Positions 34,158 to 43,139 are shown, numbered from the stretch's first letter. The stretch: DNA of 64,000 bases from F-183 sp964627455 (GCA_964627455.1 CAZVKC010000022.1:1-64000), one strand, 5' to 3'. Made by a program: numbers and translations. The notes: generated by a model not told the origin, from the sequence alone.

Positions 34158-35687
34158 CTATTTCGCGATCGGCGGTGAAGGGGCGGTTGGCAGGGTAAGG
34201 CGGAAGGTGGAGCCACGGTTCGGTTGGGTGGACACTTCGATCGATGCTTGGATCGATTGGAGTGCGGATCGAACCGCGTCCATGCCGACACCGCGCCCGG
34301 AGTTTCGGGTGATACCGTCCGCTGTGGAAAGGCCAGGCAGGAAGATCAGTTCGGTTAGCTGGCTTGGTTCGATTGGCCAGCAGTCCTCCAGAATTCCCAT
34401 TGCGACCGCGCGCTCGTAGATTCTGGCGTATTGGATTCCGCGGCCGTCATCTGAGATCTCGATGATTGTCTGTGATGGTTGGGTATGGGCCTTGATGGTG
34501 ATAAGACCATGTATGGGTTTGCCGGCCGCCAGACGGTCTGGGGGCATTTCGATGCCATGGTCTGCGCAATTTCGAATCAGGTGGCCTAGTGCGTTAGAGA
34601 GATGTTCCGCATGGCTTCGGTCGACTTGGAAGTCACCGCCGTCGATTTTAACCCGAATCTGTTTCCCGAGTTGGATTGAGAGATCGTGGACGAGACGGGG
34701 GAGGCGTCGGAAGATCTCGTTGAGTTCAACTCGTCCGAGGTTCTGCATTTCCCGTTGGATCAGCGATGTATTTCGCTCCAGTCTTTCAAGGAGGCGAAGG
34801 AGGCCGTCAGTAAACGCTCCATTGTCAGAGGCGATGGACTTCGCCTGATGTTGGTCTTGGAGGATTCTGGTGACCATATTCAGCAGGTTGTCGAGTTTCC
34901 GCCTCGGTACACGGAGGTAAGCCGTGTCGGTTGTGGATTCGGCTGAGCGCTGCGGTGGCTTTGGAGGTTCCGCGTTGTCATGATTTCGTTCGATCGTGAG
35001 GCGTTGGTGTGGCCCCATCAGGTGAAACCAGTCGCGGAGTGTTGAGGTGGTTTGGGTTGTTGAGAGAGTTGTTTGCCAGGTTAAGTAGCAGTGCTCGGGA
35101 TCTAGATTTTGCAGCTGGGGTATGACTTTCCAGTCTGTTCGGATGTGGAGGATAGTGGCCTTGCTTTGAAGGGCTGATAAAGTGCGGATGGGATCTGCTC
35201 CGCGGGCGAGGCTGTCGGCCGCCGGGGACCAGGTGATTCGGTATGTTTGCGTTAGTTGGGGTTCGGACGGAGGGTGACTCTGATGAGGAAAAGAACCCGG
35301 GGGGGCGCATAGAATGGTTCGATATGCGTCTGCGCGAGAGGGAATCGGATCGTTGGGCTCTCCATCGAGGATTTCGCGGATGCAGTCGGTTGCTTCAAGG
35401 AGAGTTTGCAGTAGATCGGGAGTGAGTTGGCGGGTACGTGCGTTGAGTTCCTGGAATATGGTTTCCAACGCATGAATGAAGTCGGCAGCCGCGGAGTATC
35501 CGGTCATTGCGGCATTGCCCTTGAGCGTATGTGCAGTTCGAAAGACTGATTTTACTGCTTCGTCAGGTGGGAAGTCGTCCTGGAGCCTGAGTAGATCACG
35601 TTCCATCGACGCAATGAGGTCCGCTGCTTCCGCAAGAAAGAGTTTGCGGAATCGTTGGCTGGTGAATGTGTGGGATTCTGTCGCCAT
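34158..35687 (-). CDS. CheA-like histidine kinase lacking the CheW-like domain
   Basis: A 509-residue kinase. The Hpt domain has the phosphorylated His in FRTAHTLKGNAAMTG (about residue 52). A weakly conserved linker (about 120-250) precedes a helical dimerisation segment (KLDNLLNMVTRILQD, LLERLERNTSLIQREMQNL) and the ATPase domain: N box HLIRNCADHGIEMP, G1 EISDDGRGIQYARI, G2 NSGRGVGMDAVRSALQSI. It stops right after GSTFRLTLP, where CheA normally continues into the CheW-like P5 domain. It follows a CheY-like gene by 21 bases. Without P5 it cannot join normal receptor arrays, suggesting a non-chemotaxis phosphorelay. Confidence 0.85.
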   Translation of the reverse strand: MATESHTFTSQRFRKLFLAEAADLIASMERDLLRLQDDFPPDEAVKSVFRTAHTLKGNAAMTGYSAAADFIHALETIFQELNARTRQLTPDLLQTLLEATDCIREILDGEPNDPIPSRADAYRTILCAPPGSFPHQSHPPSEPQLTQTYRITWSPAADSLARGADPIRTLSALQSKATILHIRTDWKVIPQLQNLDPEHCYLTWQTTLSTTQTTSTLRDWFHLMGPHQRLTIERNHDNAEPPKPPQRSAESTTDTAYLRVPRRKLDNLLNMVTRILQDQHQAKSIASDNGAFTDGLLRLLERLERNTSLIQREMQNLGRVELNEIFRRLPRLVHDLSIQLGKQIRVKIDGGDFQVDRSHAEHLSNALGHLIRNCADHGIEMPPDRLAAGKPIHGLITIKAHTQPSQTIIEISDDGRGIQYARIYERAVAMGILEDCWPIEPSQLTELIFLPGLSTADGITRNSGRGVGMDAVRSALQSIQASIEVSTQPNRGSTFRLTLPTAPSPPIAK

Positions 35688-35708
35688 CGGTCGCACTGGC
35701 AAAGTATG

Positions 35709-36098
35709 TCAAGCAATGATTCGGCTCGTCGCGTCTAATAGACGTTCGGGCTGAAAGGGTTTGACCAACCAGGCAGTGGCTCCTGCGGTTCTTGCCGATT
35801 CGATGCGCTCGGTAGATGTTTCGGTAGTCAGCATGAGGATTGGTGTGTATTTGCAGTGTTTGCGCTTTCTTGCTTCGCGTACGAAGGTGATTCCGTCCAT
35901 AACGGGCATGTTGATGTCTGCAATGATGAGGTTGTAGCCTGTTGGTCCCGTATCGAGTTTGTCGAGGGCGGCGGATCCGTTGTCGGCTTGTGTGACTTCG
36001 TATCCTCTTTCCTGGAGCGTGAAGGAGACCATCGCGCGCATCGAGGGTGAGTCGTCAACGATGAGGATTCTGGGTGTTTCGGTCGGTTGGTCGGTCAT
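35709..36098 (-). CDS. CheY-like single-domain response regulator
   Basis: A 129-residue receiver domain without output domain: acidic pocket in RILIVDDSPSMRAMVSFTL, phosphorylated Asp in LIIADINMPVMDG, conserved Thr in ILMLTTETSTE and the Lys in WLVKPFQPERLL. It is the natural partner of the CheA-like kinase directly downstream. It is divergent from the Gfo/Idh/MocA gene with a 59-base spacer that must hold both promoters. Likely works by protein-protein contact. Confidence 0.92.
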   Translation of the reverse strand: MTDQPTETPRILIVDDSPSMRAMVSFTLQERGYEVTQADNGSAALDKLDTGPTGYNLIIADINMPVMDGITFVREARKRKHCKYTPILMLTTETSTERIESARTAGATAWLVKPFQPERLLDATSRIIA

Positions 36099-36157
36099 AC
36101 GTCACTAGGGTCTTATCGCCCAGACAGATAGAAGTGTGAATTCAGTAGAATAGGGCG

Positions 36158-37174
36158 ATGGCTAGACCCGTACGATGGGGTGTACTCGGCGTATCGAATT
36201 TTGCGATTAGCAAGTTCCTTCCCGGAGCCCTTTTGAGTAGTGAAAGCAAAGTCTGTGCGATTGCTTCGCGTGATTCGGTTCGAGGGCGGAAGGCAGCGGA
36301 TGCGCTTGGGATAGAGAAGGCATACGGTTCATATGAAGAACTGCTTGCTGATCCGGATATCGATGTGATTTACAATCCGCTTCCCAATCATCTGCATACG
36401 CCCTGGTCGATTCGTGCTGCAGATGCAGGTAAGCATGTGCTCTGCGAGAAACCGATCAGTTTGACAGCAGCGGAGTTTCGTTCGTTGATGGCGGCTCGGG
36501 ATCGGAATGGGGTATTGATCGCTGAGGCGTTCATGATCCGGCATCATCCGCAGTGGAGACGGGCGATGGATTTGGTTCGGAGTGGAGTGGCAGGGGAAGT
36601 TCGGGCGGTGACCGCGCATTTCAGCTACTTCAACCGGAAGCCTGACAACGTTCGGAATATCGCTGAGTATGGCGGCGGTGGTATGTGGGATATCGGTTGC
36701 TACGGCGTCAACGTGGCGCGCCTGGTGTTTGGGAGTGAGCCGCTGCGAGTGGTCGCTCAACTGGATTGGGATCCCGAGTTCGGCGTCGATCGTGTCGGAT
36801 CTGTTTTGATGCAGTTCTCGGGTGGCCGGCAGGCAATGTTCCTTTGCGGTACCCAGATCGCGCGGTTTCAAAGGGTGGAGATTTTGGGTGTGGACCGGCG
36901 GATTGAGTTGGATATTCCGTTCAACGCCGTTCCGGGTGAGAAGATGCGTGTGTTGTTGGATGACGGTTCCGATTTGCGGGGCGGAGCCGCGGTGGTTGAG
37001 GAGGTGGAGGCCTGCGATCAGTACACTTTGGAGGCGGATGGTTTCAGCCGCGCGGTTCGAGGTGAGGTTCCGCTGGTGAATTCTCTTGAGGAGACATTTG
37101 GGAATACTGCGACGTTAGAGGCGATTTTCCGTTCGGCGGACTCGGGATCGTGGGAGGTCCCGGAAAAGTTCTGA
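36158..37174 (+). CDS. Cytoplasmic Gfo/Idh/MocA-family oxidoreductase
   Basis: A 338-residue NAD(P) oxidoreductase with no signal peptide. Rossmann start VRWGVLGVSNFAISKFLPGA, DIDVIYNPLPNHLHTPW, the HVLCEKPISLTAAEF lysine motif, and C-terminal GGGMWDIGCYGVNVARLVFG. The size and motifs resemble 1,5-anhydro-D-fructose reductase and xylose dehydrogenase-like groups. Four bases separate it from the pxpB gene, so it probably opens the pxpBCA operon; a functional link to 5-oxoproline is not obvious. Confidence 0.86.
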   Translation: MARPVRWGVLGVSNFAISKFLPGALLSSESKVCAIASRDSVRGRKAADALGIEKAYGSYEELLADPDIDVIYNPLPNHLHTPWSIRAADAGKHVLCEKPISLTAAEFRSLMAARDRNGVLIAEAFMIRHHPQWRRAMDLVRSGVAGEVRAVTAHFSYFNRKPDNVRNIAEYGGGGMWDIGCYGVNVARLVFGSEPLRVVAQLDWDPEFGVDRVGSVLMQFSGGRQAMFLCGTQIARFQRVEILGVDRRIELDIPFNAVPGEKMRVLLDDGSDLRGGAAVVEEVEACDQYTLEADGFSRAVRGEVPLVNSLEETFGNTATLEAIFRSADSGSWEVPEKF

Positions 37175-37178
37175 GTTC

Positions 37179-37775
37179 ATGCGGTGTATTGCTGCGAGTG
37201 ACCAATCGTTGTTAGTTCGGGATTGTGACGCTCTTGGGCTGTTTCATTGCCTTCAAGTGAATCGGTTGCCGGGGGTCTCTGGTATGTCGCCGTCCAGGAA
37301 CTCTGTGCTGATTCGTTTTGATGGCCGGATGGTGGCGCATGCAGACGTTGAAGAATGGGTGGTTCGCAGGTGTGCCGAGGCGTTCGTCGGTCTAACCGGA
37401 CGACTGGTTGAGATTCCTACCTTATATAAAGGGCCGGATCTGGAGTCGGTTGCCAGCTTGTGCGGTTTGAGTACGAGCGCAGTAGTAGAATTCCACAGCG
37501 GCTGTGAATATGTTGCGTGGTTTCTGGGGTTTATGCCCGGATTTGCTTATTTAGGGGATGTTCCTGAGGCGATCCGGGCGCCGCGGCTGTCGTCACCGCG
37601 GAAGAGTGTTCCTCCGGGGAGTGTAGGAGTTGCTGGTGCGCAAACCGGGATTTATCCGGTTGAGTCGCCGGGCGGATGGAATCTGATCGGTTTGACTGAA
37701 GTTGTTTTGTTTGATCGAGCGAAAGGGAAGTCACTGATCGAACCCGGTGACCGGGTGCGGTTTGTGCCGCTATGA
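37179..37775 (+). CDS. pxpB: 5-oxoprolinase subunit B (KipI-like)
   Basis: A 198-residue protein with the PxpB/KipI carboxyltransferase C/D-like fold: CEYVAWFLGFMPGFAYLGDV, then SSPRKSVPPGSVGVAGAQTG, IYPVESPGGWNLIGLTEVVL and a tail ending RVRFVPL. Together with PxpA and PxpC it forms the ATP-dependent 5-oxoprolinase that turns 5-oxoproline (pyroglutamate) into glutamate. The gene overlaps pxpC by ATGA. Gene order here is B-C-A rather than the more common A-B-C. Confidence 0.92.
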   Translation: MRCIAASDQSLLVRDCDALGLFHCLQVNRLPGVSGMSPSRNSVLIRFDGRMVAHADVEEWVVRRCAEAFVGLTGRLVEIPTLYKGPDLESVASLCGLSTSAVVEFHSGCEYVAWFLGFMPGFAYLGDVPEAIRAPRLSSPRKSVPPGSVGVAGAQTGIYPVESPGGWNLIGLTEVVLFDRAKGKSLIEPGDRVRFVPL

Positions 37776-38662
37776 TCGACGTGCTGCGTGCCGGTTTCCT
37801 GACAACGGTTCAGGACTTGGGACGTCCCGGGTTCGAGCATCTGGGGGTCTCTCCCGCTGGTGTGGCGGATCCTCTTTCTGCCCGAATCGCGAACCTGCTT
37901 ATCGGGAACGCCGAGAATGATGCAGTGTTAGAGTGCACTGCTTTGGGCCCCAGGTTGCAGTTTTCGATGGATACGTGGATCGCAGTGTGCGGCGGCAGGT
38001 TTGAATGCAATGTTTCGATGTGGCGGAGCGTGCGGGTGCAGGCGGGATTCATTTTGGATGTCGGGCGCGCTTATGAGGGCTTTCGGTGTTGTGTCGCAGT
38101 TTGCGGGGGAGTTCGGGCGGAGCGGTACTTGGGAAGTGCGTCAGTTCATTTGGCTAGCGGGTTTGGAACGCCAATGGTTCGGGGGGATTCGCTTACTGCT
38201 GATTCTCGGTCTAGAGGAGTGGAGCGGGGTGTGGGGCAGGATGTTCCTCGCGCAAGAGGGGTTGTTCGGGTTACGGTGGGTCCCGACGCGCTGGATTTCA
38301 GTTCGCTTGATATGTTTCGATTTTTTTCGCAGGATTGGCGGGTCACCCAGGAGAGCAGCCGTCAGGGGATTCGATTGGACGGCGCGGAGCCGATAACCGC
38401 TGCGTCTTCGGGGGCTCGCGGGAGTGAGGGTGTGTCGCTTGGGGCGGTGCAGGTATTCCGGGATGGACAGCCAGCGATCCTATTCGTCGATTCTCAAACG
38501 ACGGGTGGGTATCCTGTCATTGCAAACGTAATCGGTGCGGACCAGTTCGAGGTGGCGCAGATGCGTCCCGGAGCGCGGATCCGATTTGAGCCGGTGGGTT
38601 TCGCGGAGGCCCGTCGTGCTTTGCTTGAGCAGGAGGCGTGGATTCATGGTGCTGCCGGTTGA
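37772..38662 (+). CDS. pxpC: 5-oxoprolinase subunit C (KipA-like, biotin-dependent carboxylase-type fold)
   Basis: A 296-residue protein: MIDVLRAGFLTTVQDLGRPG, EHLGVSPAGVADPLSARIAN, VLECTALGPRLQFS, and the C-terminal GQPAILFVDSQTTGGYPVIA motif typical of KipA. It is the largest 5-oxoprolinase subunit and probably binds substrate and phosphate. The internal region (about 150-200) is less conserved. It overlaps pxpB by ATGA and the following pxpA by 17 bases, implying coupled translation. Confidence 0.92.
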   Translation: MIDVLRAGFLTTVQDLGRPGFEHLGVSPAGVADPLSARIANLLIGNAENDAVLECTALGPRLQFSMDTWIAVCGGRFECNVSMWRSVRVQAGFILDVGRAYEGFRCCVAVCGGVRAERYLGSASVHLASGFGTPMVRGDSLTADSRSRGVERGVGQDVPRARGVVRVTVGPDALDFSSLDMFRFFSQDWRVTQESSRQGIRLDGAEPITAASSGARGSEGVSLGAVQVFRDGQPAILFVDSQTTGGYPVIANVIGADQFEVAQMRPGARIRFEPVGFAEARRALLEQEAWIHGAAG

Positions 38663-39377
38663 TTTGAACTGTGACATGGGTGAAATCGAGGCCTTGCATG
38701 AGTCGGGCTTGCAGCGGCGGCTGATGCGTTTTGTAAGCTCCGTCAACATCTCATGCGGGGCCCATGCGGGTAATGAACGCCTGATTGCGGCGACCGTGCA
38801 GGACGCGATTCGGGCTGGTGTTCGTATTGGGGCGCACCCGGGGTATCCGGATCCTGCGAACTTCGGGCGTGTGTCGATGGCGATGAGTGGTGAGGAACTC
38901 GCAGGAGAGGTTGAGCGTCAATTGAGGGACTTTGCGGAGGTTGTTGGTTCTCGTGGCGGCGTGGTCTCTCATGTGAAGGTACATGGTGCTCTCTACAATC
39001 TGGCGGCGGAGTCGAGAGAGGTTGCTGAGGCCGTAGCGAGTGGTATCGGGCGGTGGAGGTCCGATGTCGTGGTGTTTGGCCTGGCGGGTTCGGTCATGGT
39101 AGAGGTTTTCCGGTCGAGGGGATTTCGGGTGTGGCGTGAAGGTTTTGCGGATCGCGTGTATGAATCGAACGGGATGTTGCGGAAGAGGAGTTTGCCGGGC
39201 GCGGTGATCTCCGATCCGGAGGAAGCGGGAAGGCAGGCTGTGCGGCTTGCTTGTTCCGGCGGCGTCGATACGGTTTGTATCCATGGAGACCACGCCGGCG
39301 TCGAGAATGTGGCCGCGGCAGTGCGGAGGAGTCTGGAAGAGATTGGGAGCTGGAATGGTGTCGCCTCGAAGGTTTGA
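38646..39377 (+). CDS. pxpA: 5-oxoprolinase subunit A (LamB/YcsF family)
   Basis: A 243-residue LamB/YcsF protein. Signature residues: PVDLNCDMGE, FVSSVNISCGAHAGNERLIA, GVRIGAHPGYPDPANFGRVS, VSHVKVHGALYNLAAES, EGFADRVYESNGMLRKRSLP and CIHGDHAGVENVA. The ATG at 38646 is 17 bases inside the pxpC end and gives the family's usual start; an upstream frame to 38535 has no homology. It completes PxpABC. Its 3' end overlaps the mnmG start by 23 bases. Confidence 0.93.
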   Translation: MVLPVDLNCDMGEIEALHESGLQRRLMRFVSSVNISCGAHAGNERLIAATVQDAIRAGVRIGAHPGYPDPANFGRVSMAMSGEELAGEVERQLRDFAEVVGSRGGVVSHVKVHGALYNLAAESREVAEAVASGIGRWRSDVVVFGLAGSVMVEVFRSRGFRVWREGFADRVYESNGMLRKRSLPGAVISDPEEAGRQAVRLACSGGVDTVCIHGDHAGVENVAAAVRRSLEEIGSWNGVASKV

Positions 39378-41214
39378 TTTGATTGTGGTAGGCGCTGGCC
39401 ATGCCGGCTGCGAGGCAGCGCGCGCCAGTGCGAGGATGGGCCTCAAGACGGCGATGGTGACGATGAACGCGGACCTGGTTGCACAAATGTCGTGTAATCC
39501 GGCGGTAGGGGGCATCGCGAAGGGCCATTTGGTTCGTGAGATTGACGCCTTGGGCGGTGTGATGGGCGAAGTCACGGATGCCGTTGGAATCCAGTTTCGA
39601 TTGTTGAATACCAGCCGCGGTCCTGCGGTGTGGTCGCCGCGGGCCCAGTGTGACAAGAAGCAGTATCGGGTACGGATGAAGCAGGTTCTGGAAGCGGAGC
39701 CGAATCTACGGATCGTACAGGCGGAAGTCGCGGGTTTGGTTTTCTCGGAATCGGGTAGACGGGTCGAAGGTGTTGACTTGCGGGACGGTCGCCGAATTCT
39801 CGCAGGCGCGGTTGTGATCACTACCGGCACCTTCCTCAATGGGTTGGCTCACGTTGGTGAACAGACGTATGAATGCGGGCGAAATGGAGAGTCCGCTTCG
39901 AATTTGCTCGGTTTGCAGTTGCGGAATCTCGGTCTGCAGTGGACGCGGTTGAAGACGGGGACTCCACCACGCTTGGATGGGCGCACAATCGATTGGTCCC
40001 GGTTCGAGGCGCAGGCCGGGGATGATAACCCAACTCCGTTTTCGTTCTTGACGGATCGGATTGAGCGTGATCAGGTGCAGTGCCATATTGCGTATACAAA
40101 TGAGCGGACGCACGAGCTGTTGCGTGCTGCTGTCCCTCGGTCCCCGCTTTATAGCGGCCAGATAGAGGGTGTTGGTCCCCGGTATTGCCCGTCTATCGAG
40201 GACAAGATTGTTAAGTTTCCGGATAAGACGCGGCATCAGATCTTTCTGGAACCTGAGGGGCTGGATACGAACGAGATTTACGTGAACGGCATGTCGACGA
40301 GCATGCCGATCGACGTGCAGGAAGCGATGGTCTCCTCGGTGGAGGGGCTTGAGACTGCCGAGATGATTCGACCGGGTTACGCGATCGAATATGATGCGAT
40401 TGATCCTCGGGAATTGGACCATACTCTGGCGGTGAAGCGGATCGAGGGTTTGTATTTGGCCGGGCAGATCAATGGGACTTCAGGCTATGAGGAGGCTGCG
40501 TGCCAAGGTCTGGTTGCTGGTATGAATGCGGCGTTGAGGCTCAGCGGTCGCGACCCGCTGGTGGTTGGTCGAACCGAGGGCTACACCGGGATTCTGATTG
40601 ATGACCTGGTGTCGAAGGGTGCGGACGAGCCTTATCGGATGTTCACGTCGCGGGCGGAGTTCCGTTTGCATCTTCGGATCGACAATGCGGATGATCGCTT
40701 GACTCCTTTGGGCCGGCGTGCGGGATTGGTGGATGACCGCCGTTGGTCGGTGTTTGAGCGGAAGCAGCGGCAGCGCGAAGCAATCCGGGTTTTGCTGGAT
40801 CGGACGCGTTGTGGCGCTAGTGGCGTGCCGGATTTGGGTGTGCAGGGCGATGATCGCCCGGCGTTGAGTGGGTGGTTGAAGCGTCCTGAGGCTTCGATCG
40901 AAGTTCTTTCTGATTGGATTTCGGTGCAACTCGGGGAGTCTGTGGCGCGAGGCGTGCTAACGACGATTGAAACTGAGATCAAGTATGCCGGTTACATTGA
41001 TCAGCAGGTCCGGCAGATTGCGCGGTTGAGAGAGGCTGAGGGCCGGGTGATTCCGGGTGATTTTGATTTCCGGGCGGTGCCGGGTCTATCCCTGGAGGTT
41101 GTGGAGAAGCTGGAACGTGTGCGGCCTGAGAGTTTGGGCCAGGCGCAGCGCATTCCTGGATTGACTCCTGCCGCCATTGCCGTCCTTGATGTTTACCTGA
41201 CGATTGGTCGTTAG
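39355..41214 (+). CDS. mnmG: tRNA uridine-5-carboxymethylaminomethyl modification enzyme
   Basis: A 619-residue FAD protein that with MnmE makes the cmnm5 group at U34 of several tRNAs. FAD-binding start FDLIVVGAGHAGCEAARASA, MSCNPAVGGIAKGHLVREID, the redox cysteine in KTGTPPRLDGRT region, RPGYAIEYDAIDPRELDHTL, GTSGYEEAACQGLVAGMNAA and PYRMFTSRAEFRLHLRIDNA, with C-terminal IETEIKYAGYIDQQ. The ATG at 39355 has GGGAG upstream and overlaps pxpA by 23 bases. In many bacteria mnmG is followed by rsmG, parA, parB; here rsmG is absent and parS sites follow. Confidence 0.95.
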   Translation: MVSPRRFDLIVVGAGHAGCEAARASARMGLKTAMVTMNADLVAQMSCNPAVGGIAKGHLVREIDALGGVMGEVTDAVGIQFRLLNTSRGPAVWSPRAQCDKKQYRVRMKQVLEAEPNLRIVQAEVAGLVFSESGRRVEGVDLRDGRRILAGAVVITTGTFLNGLAHVGEQTYECGRNGESASNLLGLQLRNLGLQWTRLKTGTPPRLDGRTIDWSRFEAQAGDDNPTPFSFLTDRIERDQVQCHIAYTNERTHELLRAAVPRSPLYSGQIEGVGPRYCPSIEDKIVKFPDKTRHQIFLEPEGLDTNEIYVNGMSTSMPIDVQEAMVSSVEGLETAEMIRPGYAIEYDAIDPRELDHTLAVKRIEGLYLAGQINGTSGYEEAACQGLVAGMNAALRLSGRDPLVVGRTEGYTGILIDDLVSKGADEPYRMFTSRAEFRLHLRIDNADDRLTPLGRRAGLVDDRRWSVFERKQRQREAIRVLLDRTRCGASGVPDLGVQGDDRPALSGWLKRPEASIEVLSDWISVQLGESVARGVLTTIETEIKYAGYIDQQVRQIARLREAEGRVIPGDFDFRAVPGLSLEVVEKLERVRPESLGQAQRIPGLTPAAIAVLDVYLTIGR

Positions 41215-41237
41215 CAGGCGGTTTGTCCGTTAGATCT

Positions 41238-41253
41238 TGTTTCACGTGAAACA
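41238..41253. other. parS site 1 (perfect)
   Basis: TGTTTCACGTGAAACA is a perfect 16-bp palindrome matching the ParB-binding parS consensus, 23 bases after the mnmG stop and 142 bases before parA. Confidence 0.95.
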
Positions 41254-41274
41254 TGCTGGTGGATCTAGACTTGC

Positions 41275-41290
41275 TGTTCCACGTGAAACA
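41275..41290. other. parS site 2
   Basis: TGTTCCACGTGAAACA, one central mismatch to perfect symmetry, 37 bases after site 1. Confidence 0.94.
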
Positions 41291-41315
41291 CAGAGAATAC
41301 AGAAACGACGCTCAC

Positions 41316-41331
41316 CGTTCCACGTGAAACG
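41316..41331. other. parS site 3
   Basis: CGTTCCACGTGAAACG, 41 bases after site 2, 64 bases before the parA start. The three sites lie between mnmG and parA and probably also allow ParB to regulate parAB. Confidence 0.92.
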
Positions 41332-41395
41332 CGAAACGGCCCAGATGGGATCCGAAACAATCGCCAAACCTCTAACGTGGTAAGATCGTGTCATC

Positions 41396-42217
41396 GTGAG
41401 CAAGACAATCGCGATCGCGAACCAGAAAGGTGGAGTCGGCAAAACCACCACAACCATCAATCTGGCGGCATCCCTTGCCGCCAACGATTTGAAGGTGCTT
41501 CTCGTAGATATCGACCCTCAGGGCAACTCAACTACCGGACTCGGCGTGGCGAAATCGCCTGACATCGCCACAATTTACGACTTGCTATTGTCGGACCAAC
41601 CGGCGTTAGAAATCGCCCGCCAAACAGACTGCCTCGGCCTCGATATCATCCCGGCCAACCAAAACCTCGTTGCGGCCAACCTTGAGCTGGTCGATGAAAC
41701 GGAACGCGAGTTCCGCTTGAGGGACAAACTCGCAGTAGCCAAAGACCGCTACGACTACATTCTGATCGACTGCCCACCGGCGCTCGACCTTCTCACCCTG
41801 AACGCACTCATCGCCGCAGACTCCGTCATCATACCGATCCAGTGTGAGTTCTTTGCCCTCGAAGGCATCTCGCAGCTGATCGAGACCATCAACGGAATCC
41901 GTGATTCTTTCTCGCATAACATCGCGATCGAGGGGATCCTCCTCACGATGTACGACGACCGCGCCAATCTCACCAAGATGGTGGCGCAGGACCTGCGAGA
42001 GTTTTTCAAGGATCAGGTCTTCGAGACGGTGATTCCCCGCTCGATCCGCCTCGCCGAAGCCCCCAGCCACGGCAAGCCCATCATCCTGTACGACGTCCGG
42101 TCCAAGGGCGCCGAAAGCTACATCCAACTCGCGAAAGAAATCCTGGCGAACCAGACCCGCGAGGCCTCCACTGAGCAAGCGGCCACCGCAACCGCCACCG
42201 AGGAGCCGCTGTCATGA
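41396..42217 (+). CDS. parA: Chromosome-partitioning ATPase ParA/Soj
   Basis: A 273-residue Walker-type ATPase. Deviant Walker A KGGVGKTTTTINLAASLA, Walker A' VLLVDIDPQGNSTTGLG, Walker B DYILIDCPPALDLLTLNAL, IPIQCEFFALEGISQL and C-terminal PRSIRLAEAPSHGKPIILY. No N-terminal helix-turn-helix, so it is the small chromosomal Soj type. Start is a GTG at 41396. It drives segregation of the parS-ParB complex. The last 20 residues are Ala/Thr/Glu-rich. Its stop overlaps parB by ATGA. The coding strand is markedly C-rich, in contrast to mnmG. Confidence 0.95.
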   Translation: MSKTIAIANQKGGVGKTTTTINLAASLAANDLKVLLVDIDPQGNSTTGLGVAKSPDIATIYDLLLSDQPALEIARQTDCLGLDIIPANQNLVAANLELVDETEREFRLRDKLAVAKDRYDYILIDCPPALDLLTLNALIAADSVIIPIQCEFFALEGISQLIETINGIRDSFSHNIAIEGILLTMYDDRANLTKMVAQDLREFFKDQVFETVIPRSIRLAEAPSHGKPIILYDVRSKGAESYIQLAKEILANQTREASTEQAATATATEEPLS

Positions 42218-43134
42218 GCACCTCCGGACCACAGGACAAGCGCAAGGTTTTGGGCAAGGGAATATCCGCACTCCTTCCGCAACGCACGACGGCGCAACCG
42301 CCGGCTCCCGCTCCGGAAAAGAAGGATACCCCGCCAGAGCTTCCTCAAAACGCAGTGATCCAGATCGATCCGGAATCGATCCACGCGAGTCCCTACCAAC
42401 CCCGACACATCTTCGACCAGGCGAAGCTCGACGAACTCGCGCAATCCATCCGCGAGAACGGAATCATCCAACCGCTCATCATCCGCAAGCGGGGTGACCA
42501 CTTCGAACTCGTCGCCGGCGAACGCCGACTGCGCGCATCCAAGATCGCGGGGCTGAAGACCGTCCCCGCCATCATCCAGGACTTCGCGCCAAACCGCCTG
42601 CTCGAAGTCGCGCTGATCGAAAACATCCAGCGCGAGGACCTCAACCCAATCGAACTCGCGATGGCCTACGACCGCCTCAGTCGCGAACTCGGCCTCACCC
42701 ACGAGCAGATCGGTGTTCACACCGGCAAAGACCGCTCCTCCATCGCCAATACCATCCGCTTGCTCAAACTCCCGGAACCCGTCCGTCAGATGGTCAGCGA
42801 AGGACTCCTGTCAATGGGGCAGGCACGCGCTCTTCTGCCACTCGAGAATCCGGCCGCCATCATTCGCATGGCGGAGAAGGCAATCGCACAAGGCCTCACT
42901 ACCAGGCAGGTCGAAACCCAGGTTCGCTGGGCGCTCGAACCCGCTCGTGAGAAGCCGGAGAAGATTGAGTCCAAGCAGGATCCGAACATCCGCGCCGCCG
43001 CCGAAGAGCTCGAGCGTACGCTAGGCACACGAGTCCGAATCATCGAGCAAAGCCCGCAGCGCGGCAAGATCGAGATCGACTATTTCTCGCAGGACGAGTT
43101 GACTCGTCTATACGAACAGATTGTGGGGAAGTGA
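42214..43134 (+). CDS. parB: Chromosome-partitioning protein ParB/Spo0J
   Basis: A 306-residue ParB. N-terminal CTPase motif boxes: HASPYQPRHIFDQAKLDELA, ENGIIQPLIIRKRGDHFELV, AGERRLRASKIAGLKTVPAI, and LLEVALIENIQREDLNPIEL. The helix-turn-helix TGKDRSSIANTIRLLKLP follows, then the C-terminal dimer domain (LGTRVRIIEQSPQRGKIEI). It loads on the parS sites just upstream of parA and slides as a CTP-dependent clamp. Begins by ATGA overlap. A tRNA gene of opposite strand lies right after it. Confidence 0.95.
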   Translation: MSTSGPQDKRKVLGKGISALLPQRTTAQPPAPAPEKKDTPPELPQNAVIQIDPESIHASPYQPRHIFDQAKLDELAQSIRENGIIQPLIIRKRGDHFELVAGERRLRASKIAGLKTVPAIIQDFAPNRLLEVALIENIQREDLNPIELAMAYDRLSRELGLTHEQIGVHTGKDRSSIANTIRLLKLPEPVRQMVSEGLLSMGQARALLPLENPAAIIRMAEKAIAQGLTTRQVETQVRWALEPAREKPEKIESKQDPNIRAAAEELERTLGTRVRIIEQSPQRGKIEIDYFSQDELTRLYEQIVGK

Positions 43135-43139
43135 GAGGA

